Source: Pithys albifrons albifrons
Taxonomy: Eukaryota > Chordata > Aves > Passeriformes > Thamnophilidae
DNA length: 64,000 nt
Assembly (NCBI RefSeq): GCF_047495875.1
Contig: NC_092497.1
Span: 2,812,937 to 2,876,936, forward strand
Direction of reading: 5' to 3'
Below, piece by piece: positions 11,175 through 19,461 of this stretch; within the stretch, counting starts at the first letter, position 1, and the number at the start of each line of letters is the position of its first letter. The notes beneath the pieces are model-generated. The model was not told the origin of the DNA. It was given only the letters and a program-made list of their open reading frames with translations, and searched no databases. Position numbers and translations under genes: made by a program.

Positions 11175-14100
11175 TTGTTGTTCCTGGTCGGAGCATTCTC
11201 CATCTGACGTGTGCGATGCTCTGTCAGAGGCTCCTTCATCAGCATGGGGGGAGTTGTTTCTTTTGCGTCTCGAAGATCGATGTTTCTTTTCCGGGGTCTT
11301 TGCTTCAACTATGTGGACAGCTTTTTTGCCAGCTACTTTCCGTTTTAATTCCTGCACTCGGGCTTTAAGTTTAGAGGTGGGTTCACCGTGCCATTTTTTC
11401 ATGTTTTCCCCTAGTTCACGCAGAAGGGCCCACAAGAAACCACGCTCACTTTGTGTCTTACTCCTGGGGCTTCCAGTTTTCTCTCGTGCTGCATGAGATG
11501 ACCGAGAACGGGAGCGGGAATGAGAATGAGAACTGGAACGAGAATAAGAACGAGACCTTTCTTTGCGACCTCTAGAACATCTGTGTCTAGGTTCTTCTTC
11601 ATACACAGAACGTCTAGTATTCTTCTGGTGGCCTCTAGTTCTCCCTCGTGCTGCATGAGGTGACCAAGAACGGGAACGGGACCGAGAACAGGAACAGGAA
11701 CTTGAATGAGAATGAGAACGAGACCTTTCTTTGTGACCTCTGGGACCTTTGCCTCTAGGTTCTTCTTCATACACAGAGCGTCTAGCATTCCTCCCTACCC
11801 TTTCCCCACTGTAGAGGGACGAATGCTGGTAGTTAGAGGGGACCCTCATGGTTTCTGATATTCTCCGTATCCAGTGACACATTCTGTCAACGTGTATCTC
11901 ATTCTCGTCCATACTTAGAGGGTATGCAGATATCAGACATGGCATATAAGACTTAGGGGCCCCATTCATCACCTTATCCCACATCGGCTGTGTGCATGGC
12001 ATCTTCTCTGGGACCAAGATGTCATAGTAATTTGGATCGGAGTATATAATCTCCAGCATGGCCAGTTCCCGCAGATACTGGATGCCTTCTTCTGCAGTAT
12101 TCCACTCTCTCGGAGCACTCACCAAATACTCTTTAAATGGGTATCTTGCCCTCACGGCACGGAGGATTCGGGTCCAGAGACTGGATGCCATCTCCCCCTG
12201 TCCCATTTCCTGTTCTATTTCACGGTCTCGGGCAAGAGATCCCAATTGTTGTGCTTCATGACCTTCCAGCACATGACTACTGGCCCCCTGGTCCCAACAT
12301 CGCACCAGCCAGGTGAGGATGCGTTCATCGGGCCACCGACTGTAATCCCTTCGTATATCTCGAATCTCCTTTGGGGTCAATGATCGTATAATTTCACTTT
12401 CCCTCATTATTTCCTGTCCATCTCTTCCACGTACTATTCTCTCTACCTGTGTTTTTACTCTTCCACTCCTTCGTGGAACCTCTCTCACTTCCTTTCTGAC
12501 CCTCTCACGCGAAGATGGGGATTGTTCAGGCCGTGAAGATGAGCTTCTATGGTGTTCACTCCGGGAGGATGGGCTCCTACGTCGCCCACGCTGTGGAGAG
12601 AGACTTCTACTTCGTTCGAGCCGTGGGGAAAGACTCCTAGCTCGTGCACCCCGTGAAAGGGAGCTCCTGCGTTGTTCATCAGGTCTGATGAATGGAGGTA
12701 GCACATAGTCCTTGGAAGGCCGGGGTAAGGGCCTTCCCCGGTCATCTATTCCCTCAAATGTAGGTCTAGTATGGGGAGGTGGAATCATACTTCCAAGAGA
12801 GGGTTGCCTTAGGAGAGGCTGAAACGGTCCTTCCTCAGGCTGATGGAAGCGCGTTGACCTCCTCTCTTCCTCCACTGGGTACTTGCGTATGTAGTCAGAG
12901 CACCAATCGTCGAATGTTCTTCTATCCCAGGATGCTCGCACCGTCCCTTTCCTTTCTCCAGGCATGCCTCTGGTCTCTTTTGGGCGTGCCCCCAGTCCCA
13001 TTAGGTGTGCCCCATCCCTTGTGACCACTCCTCCCTCTCTGGCGGCTGCTCCCTCTTCTACTGTGACTATTCTTTCCTCTTGTGCCGTCGCTCCTTCCAT
13101 CGTCACAGTAGTTTCTTCCTCTCTCGCAGCTGCTTCTTCATCTACTTCTTCTTCTTCTTCTTTTTCTTCTTCTTCTTGTTCCTCTTCTTCTTCTTCTTGT
13201 TCCAATTGCGGAGGTGGCTCTATGGGTTTTGTAGTCTCCTTTGTCCTCGTTGTTTTCTTCTTTATGGGGGCAATGATAATCCTCCGGTCCATAACTTCAG
13301 TTTGAGTTCCCACAGAGCGAATAGGAACTGTATCCGCGTCGGCTTGAGTTTGAGCTTCAACTGTGGTCTTGGTGGGTTTAGTAGGAATGACCGCTTCCAG
13401 ATCTGCAGCTTGAGTCTGAGTTTCCACAGAGCGAATAGAAACTGTATCAACGTCGGCCTGAGTCTGAGCTTCAACTGTGGTCTTAGCAGGCTTAATAGAG
13501 ATGGCAACCTCCAGATCTACGGCTTGAGTCTGAATTTCTACGGAACAACTGGAAGCTGTATTAGCTTCAGCTTGTGTCTGGGTTTCAGCCGTGGTTGTAG
13601 CAGGGACAGCAGAAACGGCCTTGTCCGGATTTGCAGCCTGGGTCTGGGTTTCTGTCGAGCAAACAGAGACTGTATTTGCTTCAGCCTGCGTCTGAGTTTC
13701 AGCTGTGGTTGTAGAAGGGACAGCAGAAATGGCCTTGTCCAGATTTGAAACCTGAGTTTGGGTTTCTACTGAGCAAACAGAGGCTGAAACTTGAGTTTGG
13801 GTCCCTACAGAGTGAACGGGGGCTTTGTTGGCCTCTGTTTGAGTCTGAGTCTCAACTGTAGTTTTAGCAGGGACAGCGGAGGTAGCCATGTCCGGGTCTG
13901 CAGCTTGAGTTTGGGTTTCTACAGATGGGACGGAGGCTGTATTAGTTTCAGCTGCTTGAGTTTGGGTCTCTACAGAAACAGCCTTCACCTCATGCTGTGT
14001 TTGGACTCCGCTTTCGGTAGTCTGAACAGGGACTGCACGGGTCTCGGATGGCATATCTCCATATTCTATCCTGTCCTCAAGCCATTGACAGTAGTCTATG

Positions 14101-14777
14101 GCACATCGATAAGCACTAGCCAGGCCCCAACACAAAGCAGAGACGCGCGTATACGGGTCCTCATAGGAAAAACACTCTTCTGATAAACAGCGGGCCACCT
14201 CAGCAGAGTCACACACTTGTTCTGACGTGAACTTCCAAAAAACGGAGGGTGAGATACGCCCTAGCACTTTACCGAGATCCGTCCAAGGCCCATCCCACCC
14301 TGGGACTGGCCTGTCCGAAGCCCCTTCCAAAGTTCCAGCGAGTCCCCCAGAGGCATAGCCTTTCTTAGGTCTAAAACAAGGGAAGCAACAAAGTGCCAGC
14401 ATTCTTCCAATCTTATACAACAGTTCCATTACCCTCATAAACACTAGTGCTGTCACAATACAATTTAGGTAATAACTGGGACCAATTGTAACAGTAGGGA
14501 TCTCCCTCAATAGTCCATTAATGTCATAATTTAACAGGCCTTTAATGTCAAGATTCAGGAGGGCCTTACATGGATGACAATTATCAGGCAGACCTAGGTA
14601 TGTCCCTAGGAGACCTCTCAGAGTGGGAGTAAGCATTAGCAGCATCAGTATGTAAAGGAATAGAAAGACACTTAACAGGAGGCCTTTCACTACAAGAGAC
14701 TGCCAGGCCATGCCAGCATGGTTGGACTGACCTCCTCTGGTACCTCTCAGGTATTTGCTAAAAAGGGTGAAAACCAT
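11172..14777 (-). CDS. gag: Gag polyprotein with TQT (LC8-like) repeat array
   Basis: An ORF of 1201 codons with an intact frame, about twice a usual Gag. The ATG is in strong context (A at -3, G at +4). Layout by residue: hydrophobic segment 28-50; second hydrophobic segment 103-121 followed by a Cys-rich patch LALCCFPCF (127-135); repeat region 253-495 with a 38-residue unit carrying paired xETQTQ motifs; glutamate-rich tract 526-548; Ser/Arg-rich block 704-760; a folded, Trp-containing region about 797-985 that I take by position to be capsid; Ser/Arg-rich tandem duplication 996-1108; basic tail to 1201. There is no CCHC zinc knuckle, so RNA binding probably rests on the basic and SR blocks, as foamy virus Gag uses Gly/Arg-rich boxes. 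There is no clear Gly2 myristoylation signal (it starts MVF). The retroviral Gag identity rests on position (5' LTR, leader, ORF, in-frame UAG, pol) and on the capsid-like region; the N-terminal half is unlike any Gag I know. Confidence 0.85.
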   Translation of the reverse strand: MVFTLFSKYLRGTRGGQSNHAGMAWQSLVVKGLLLSVFLFLYILMLLMLTPTLRGLLGTYLGLPDNCHPCKALLNLDIKGLLNYDINGLLREIPTVTIGPSYYLNCIVTALVFMRVMELLYKIGRMLALCCFPCFRPKKGYASGGLAGTLEGASDRPVPGWDGPWTDLGKVLGRISPSVFWKFTSEQVCDSAEVARCLSEECFSYEDPYTRVSALCWGLASAYRCAIDYCQWLEDRIEYGDMPSETRAVPVQTTESGVQTQHEVKAVSVETQTQAAETNTASVPSVETQTQAADPDMATSAVPAKTTVETQTQTEANKAPVHSVGTQTQVSASVCSVETQTQVSNLDKAISAVPSTTTAETQTQAEANTVSVCSTETQTQAANPDKAVSAVPATTTAETQTQAEANTASSCSVEIQTQAVDLEVAISIKPAKTTVEAQTQADVDTVSIRSVETQTQAADLEAVIPTKPTKTTVEAQTQADADTVPIRSVGTQTEVMDRRIIIAPIKKKTTRTKETTKPIEPPPQLEQEEEEEEQEEEEKEEEEEVDEEAAAREEETTVTMEGATAQEERIVTVEEGAAAREGGVVTRDGAHLMGLGARPKETRGMPGERKGTVRASWDRRTFDDWCSDYIRKYPVEEERRSTRFHQPEEGPFQPLLRQPSLGSMIPPPHTRPTFEGIDDRGRPLPRPSKDYVLPPFIRPDEQRRSSLSRGARARSLSPRLERSRSLSPQRGRRRSPSSRSEHHRSSSSRPEQSPSSRERVRKEVREVPRRSGRVKTQVERIVRGRDGQEIMRESEIIRSLTPKEIRDIRRDYSRWPDERILTWLVRCWDQGASSHVLEGHEAQQLGSLARDREIEQEMGQGEMASSLWTRILRAVRARYPFKEYLVSAPREWNTAEEGIQYLRELAMLEIIYSDPNYYDILVPEKMPCTQPMWDKVMNGAPKSYMPCLISAYPLSMDENEIHVDRMCHWIRRISETMRVPSNYQHSSLYSGERVGRNARRSVYEEEPRGKGPRGHKERSRSHSHSSSCSCSRSRSRSWSPHAARGRTRGHQKNTRRSVYEEEPRHRCSRGRKERSRSYSRSSSHSHSRSRSRSSHAAREKTGSPRSKTQSERGFLWALLRELGENMKKWHGEPTSKLKARVQELKRKVAGKKAVHIVEAKTPEKKHRSSRRKRNNSPHADEGASDRASHTSDGECSDQEQQ
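11454..11792 (-). repeat. In-frame 168-bp duplication in gag (SR repeat)
   Basis: The coding unit RRSVYEEEPR followed by a Ser/Arg-rich run appears twice with a period of 168 bases (56 codons): residues about 999-1054 and 1055-1108. The duplicated 'gttcttcttcat' starts at 11591 and 11759. Copies have diverged at scattered positions while keeping frame and composition, so this is an older duplication than the insertion itself. Confidence 0.85.
13293..14021 (-). repeat. Tandem 114-bp repeats encoding the TQT array in gag
   Basis: This segment encodes residues 253-495. The unit is about 38 codons and contains two copies of a [VA]ETQTQ-like motif, 22 and then 16 residues apart. TQT cores start at residues 271, 288, 310, 326, 339, 361, 377, 399, 453 and 491. 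Near-variants with V, I or A before QT occur at 258, 415, 437 and 475. The repeats have diverged individually while the motif stays, which suggests selection on it rather than simple slippage. Confidence 0.9.
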
Positions 14778-14936
14778 TCTTTCTATTGTTTACCTTATGC
14801 CTGAGTCCTCTGTTCCCAAACAAAAACCTTGTTTATAACAAAAAGATACTCTTTTGATAATACCACTTCAGTTGGCAGTTCTCCCGGCCACTGTTCTCTA
14901 AACAGAGAATTGTTTACCAAACAACTCAAGGTCAGT
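14778..14936 (-). other. Retroviral leader (5' untranslated, candidate packaging region)
   Basis: About 159 bases between primer binding site and gag ATG. It contains a perfect 6-bp inverted repeat, TTCTCT-GTTT-AGAGAA in the viral sense (14909-14894), a plausible dimerisation or packaging hairpin. A donor-like AAGGTAAAC lies shortly before the gag ATG, but with no env there is no obvious spliced product. Confidence 0.6.
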
Positions 14937-14954
14937 ATCTCGGTAGAACCTCCA
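14937..14954 (-). other. Primer binding site, tRNA-Gln-like
   Basis: Four bases inside the 5' LTR the viral strand reads TGGAGGTTCTACCGAGAT. It is complementary to the 3' 18 bases of vertebrate tRNA-Gln (including CCA) with one mismatch, at the G of GGTGGAACC. The TGG start and position are as expected for a retroviral PBS. The 4-base spacer to the LTR is slightly longer than the usual 0-3. Confidence 0.8.
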
Positions 14955-14958
14955 ATAA

Positions 14959-15484
14959 TGTCGCAGGTTTGGCCTAGCTGTTGCCAACCCTGGACTGGCC
15001 CCCCTTCTCCCCCAGAACCTTCCCAGCAAAGGAAAGAAAAAAAAACTGAAAAGAAACGCACTCTAAAGAAACTGAACTGAATAAAAAGAATAAATTATAT
15101 TTACTAACATTTACAAACCACACTGTATACACAACACATAGGATCCCACCTCCCAGGGGAGAGGGGAAAGGGAGAAAAGGGGATTGATTAGCTGGGAAAT
15201 AGGGAAGACACCAACCCAACCCAAAGAAACCGAATGAATCAAAAGAAACACAATTAAAAACCTCAAGGAAGGGGAACAAGAATGAAACAATCTCACCCAG
15301 GACAGGAGAAACACCAGGCACCGGAGGGACCAGGCTTCAACCACCTCCCTCCAGCTCCTCAGCCAAGGAAGGGAAGCAGAACAAAAAACCACTCCCCCAC
15401 TGCTACGTGGAAGACACGTGTGGAATACTTGTAACTTCCTTAGATACAATGGTTACTGAGGAAGCCATGGGTCAAACCATTACA
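14959..15484 (-). repeat. 5' LTR of the endogenous retrovirus
   Basis: The 526-bp partner of 7130-7655. In the viral sense an AT-rich AAATATAATTTA (15103-15091) about 385 bases in is the best TATA-like site. I find no AATAAA; AGTAAA beside the TATA-like site is the only near variant of a poly(A) signal. Transcription would run leftwards, away from LOXHD1. Confidence 0.96.
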
Positions 15485-15488
15485 GGTG
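15485..15488. repeat. Target-site duplication GGTG, right copy
   Basis: It matches the GGTG at 7126-7129. The empty site before insertion would have held a single GGTG. Confidence 0.88.
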
Positions 15489-15689
15489 TGTTCATGCATT
15501 GCCTAATATTTATGTAGTAATTATTAATAACAATATAATTACCTAATAATGGGGAATTCCAGGTTAAGCCTGGTACAGGTTTTAACATCCTAGGAAAAAA
15601 GGTTACAGGTGAGTCAGGACCTTGAAAAATGAAATTTTGACCTCTTGTACTTCACCAAATCTGCTATAATTCAAGAATTCCCCTGCAAC

Positions 15690-15900
15690 ATGGTGTTCTG
15701 GTGGGTTCTGGCCTGAGTCTTTTTGGGAGGGGATATTTGGGGTATTCTCTCGCTGAATGAGGGGTGAGAGTATAAACCCATATAAATACAGTTGACAGTT
15801 GTAACTAATGGTTCTCACCAATAGCTTGGTTGCTTTCCTTTATGCATCAATAAATCCCATTGTGCTTCTCCCAGCTGTTATTCACAAAAAGAACAAAAAC
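15690..15900 (+). mobile_element. Possible degraded solo LTR
   Basis: TATA-like motifs (tataaaccca and tataaataca, 15771-15790) are followed 60-70 bases later by AATAAA (15849-15854), the U3-R-U5 spacing of many LTRs. I could not find matched TG/CA ends or a target-site duplication, and the similarity is only structural. It could equally be unique DNA or a cryptic promoter. Confidence 0.25.
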
Positions 15901-16378
15901 AAGCCAGAGTGTTCTCAGCACATTTCTTTTTAATTAAAATAAATTGAGAGCCAAAGGAAGTGTGTGGAGCAAAGTTTGAATAAGACATGGTAAATGTCTC
16001 TTCTTCTCCACAGTTTTAGCCTGTTTGACAGAGGTGATTTATTTGTGGCTTATACCTGAAGTCCTGCTCTGCTGCATCCAGAGAGGGTGAATTGTAAGTC
16101 TGAAAGTACCTCAGAGGGGTGGTTCTCCCTGGGAAAACTACCCTGGAGACCCACAGGTGCTTTTAGTGCCTCAGATTGTTCTTCCTGACACGACAGATTA
16201 ATTGCAATATTTCTGCAAATGTAGTTGGGTCTCAGCCCTCACTGCGGCTGTGCCAGCCTGAGGGTGCTCCCAGAGGTACCCTGAGTAACCTAAAACTGAA
16301 TCTGCCAGTGCAGGAGGTGAAAAAGGCATTTCTCCTACCCTACCTGCTCTACTGAAAAAGGCAGGTATTTTTTTTCCT

Positions 16379-16573
16379 AGTGAGGTTGGTGAAACACTGG
16401 CACAAGTTGCCCAGAGAGGCTGTGGCTGCCCCATCACTGAGAACATTCAAGTCCAGTTTGGGCAGACCTTGGAGCAACCTGGTCTCATTGAAGGTGTCCC
16501 TGCCCATGTCAGGGGGTTTGAACAAGATGAACTTTAAAGCTCTCTTCCAACCCAAACCACTCTGTGATTCTGT
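16379..16573 (+). repeat. CR1 LINE 3' fragment
   Basis: Sense CR1 3' end: 'tgaggttggtgaaacactgg', 'cccagagaggctgtggctgc', 'gcagaccttggagcaacctg', 'aaggtgtccctgcccatg' and 'ttccaacccaaacca', ending 'tgtgattctgtg'. It is the only clear repeat between the retrovirus and LOXHD1. Confidence 0.88.
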
Positions 16574-19461
16574 GCTGTCAGCATTTCGCTGCATAGAGCT
16601 GGAGCTGTTCAGAGCAGCAGCACTCAGGGACTCAGTGTGATAAAGTGTTTACCTTGTGAAAGCATAACAAAGATATGAGCTTTGCTTTTTTGAGAGATCC
16701 CGTGATTTTTATTTTTGAAGACACGTTTTTATTCTGTTCTGTGAGATTTTTTTTCTCTTGTTTTTCTGCAACCAAAACCCAAATCCATCTCCCAAATTTT
16801 AGATGACATATTTATGCCCGTGATTTCTGCTGTGGGCTGATGGCTGTCCAAGAGAGCAGAAAGGTAAGAGTTAGGAATACACTGTGCTGCAAAACATCTG
16901 TCTGGGGAAATGTGCTGCATCATAAAATATCACTATAGAATCCCTGATATCCCTGGGACTGGCAGTATCCACATGCCTGGACAGTGCCTTTGGAGCATTG
17001 TGCCCTTGGTGCCTGAGCCAGCTGTCCCGTGCTCACTCTTAGAAGTGCCATGAAGAGATGCATGATCTGCCTTTCTGCTGTTTTCCAGAAAATAAAGACT
17101 TGACAATAATCGGTATTTCAGGCACAATGCAGTTCCTACAGCACTGATGTCTCAGGATTTTGGCAAGTGGGAGTTGCATCCCAAGCACGTACATACTTAT
17201 TTTCTTTATGATTTTAAGAGCTTGGAAAAACCATTCTGATGTTTAATCCCAAACCTGTGCTTTAACCTACTTGGAAGCTGTCCCTGAATAATCCACTTTA
17301 TGATGCTTAGTAGAAAGATTTCCATTCAGCAAACAGAGGCCACTAAAAATACAGTGCTTTTAAAAATACTAGTCACATTAAATTGTGGGAGACTTGTGCC
17401 AAACACCTGCTAAAGAGGGAGGCACAGACCCCCACCAGCCCCTGCAGCTTTTGGCCCAGTGCTCTCCACCACTTCTTTCCAGTGCAACACCATTGCCATC
17501 CCTCTTGGGCTGCACATCCTTCTGTCAAAACATCTGTTCACCGTGTTCCTGACAAACCAAAAATGATGCCATCCTCTCATTCCAGCTGGATCATGGAAGC
17601 CCTTAGATTTATCTAGGAAGAGTTTTAAATCAGGTAAAGACTTAGCATGGATGGAACCTCTGATTTACCAGTACTTGGGACATAATTAATTTGGGCAGCA
17701 CACCATCAAGATAACCACATTTAACACCTGAAGAAGCTGTGGCCTGAATTATCTTATAGACAGAGTGGGTGGGGGAAGGAGGTTCTGTATCGTCATTCTA
17801 CAGCCCTGCCATCAATCCAGCTCTTCCATCAGTGGGTTTAGTGCCAAGCTGACTACCCTTCTTGCCTTACACGTCCTTGATCTACACTGGAGAATTTCAG
17901 TATGCTTCTCTATACCCAGTTTTTAATACAACTTAATTTCCTGTGATAAAGCCTAGAACCTTTGAAGGGAAAAGATAATATTTTTCTTCTTTTCCCTTCT
18001 TATTCTGTCAGACTTTAAATCATCAGCTCTGGACTGCAGCTGACATTGATCAGATCTCATAGTGTTTGTCCTTCCCCTTTTCTCTGCCACATGAGCCTTT
18101 TTGGGGGCCTCTGGATGCCAGCCCAGGCTGAGCATCTGGGGCTGTACACTTACACCATGGTGTGGTTTGGACCATCACTGCACTGTTGGCTCAGGTGGGA
18201 AGAGAGAGTTGGAAGATTCCTAAGTCCTTTCCTTTGTCCCTCTGATGTGTCCCTCTGGATATGAAAGTGAAACATCTCTATTAGATTTCAGGTGAGTCCC
18301 ATGCTGACATCCCAGGGCAGAAGTGGAGTACCAGGCACACTTCATGCTGAGGTGTCCTTCCAACCATTATGTTACATCATTTGTTTTTCCAGTCCCCCAC
18401 CTATCTCTCCTTAATATTTGCCCCTAGGAGGAGCCAAATATACCCTGGGAGGGTATATTTGTGCTTGTCCCCTGTTACTAGTCTAAGTTTTGCTTCTGTT
18501 TGGTTTGCCAAATGGGCTGTTAGCAGGGCAACTTGCAAAAAGCACACTCAGTGTCTTCTTCTGACTTTAGCATTTATTTATCATCAATTTTTGGAGGTTT
18601 TAGTGGAAGTAGAGCACAGTAATGAGCAGGATGAACTGGATGCAGAAGTGCATTGCTAATGCCACAACATCTCTAGACAGAAGTCATGAGTGTTTGTCTT
18701 TTCTGGTCACTGGCCTGGCTGATCAAAAGGAAAAAAAATATAAAGTTGAGACCTTTGCTATCAGTAACGTGATCCTGACACCATGAATAATGGAGAGGAA
18801 ATACAGACCAGTGAGATATGGTTGCTTGGTGGGTCTCCTTTTTCACCTGCCCATCTGTCTTATAGCCACATGACTGGGTAGCACTAAGTAATTTTTCATG
18901 AGGTTTCTGAAGCTGCTACGTTTTATGAGGAGAAGCAATGTCTCTGTTTTCCTCCAGCCTGGGCTGGCATGTGAAGGACAAGAAGCAACTTGACCATGTG
19001 CCCTGATCTGACTGATTTTCCAGGGAGCTACAACCTTGATTGGCACATCCTGATATTGTAGACCCAGATTATCAGCTGGCCCTGAGCAGAGGCTGAGGCA
19101 GCTCTAAAAAAAATGAGAAAGTTCTCAGCTCAGGCCAATGAATAAATAATAAAAAGGAAAAGGAGAAAACCCAAAGACAAGGAGAGGCAGAAGGCAGAGA
19201 AAAGTGCCTCAGTCAAGGAGGGGAAGGAAGCCAGGAAGGGGCAGAAGGAGGTGAGCTGTTGGCACCTGTGGGTTGGGAAGGACAAGAGAATCCAGGATAT
19301 ATCTACACTGAGCCAGTGGGGCAGAAGGACATTGTGAAACAAGGGCAGCCCAATCCTAGGCAGGCAGAGGGGGACTAAAGTACTTTGGCAATTAGAAACG
19401 TGGCAGAAGATTAAGGCAGTCCCAGAGTGTAGCTGAAAGTGCAGGGCTGCAAAATAATGAC

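Larger units (their letters stand above)
7130..15484 (-). mobile_element. Full-length endogenous retrovirus, ERV-L-like, no env
   Basis: An 8355-bp provirus in - orientation. In transcription order it has: 5' LTR (14959-15484), primer binding site (14937-14954), leader, gag (14777-11172), in-frame UAG, pol (11171-7974), a 318-bp tail with a purine tract, and 3' LTR (7130-7655). It is flanked by a 4-bp GGTG duplication. Both large ORFs are open over their whole length and the two LTRs look identical, so the insertion is young. Pol has the order protease, RT, RNase H, integrase, with overall character closest to class III ERV-L elements. There is no envelope gene and no dUTPase after integrase, so spread would be intracellular. 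It is inserted about 4 kb upstream of the first LOXHD1 coding exon, in antisense orientation. The class assignment is from family knowledge; I have not matched it to a named avian ERV. Confidence 0.95.
15489..19461. other. Intergenic or 5' region upstream of LOXHD1
   Basis: It holds one CR1 fragment (16379-16573), a weak LTR-like block (15690-15900) and otherwise unique sequence. The frame of the first LOXHD1 coding exon stays open upstream to about 19396 but has no earlier ATG there. Purine-rich sequence at 19130-19260 contains stops in all useful frames. A promoter and 5' untranslated exons of LOXHD1 may lie here, but I cannot place them. Confidence 0.5.

Noticed and set aside
11054..11308. 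84-codon - strand frame spanning the gag-pol junction
   Set aside because: It is in a different frame from both gag and pol, and these already read through in one frame, so no frameshift product is needed.
13005..13748. Open frame of 247 codons on the + strand, rich in Phe, Ser and Leu
   Set aside because: It is the complement of the gag poly-Glu and TQT repeats, and its low-complexity product mirrors those repeats.
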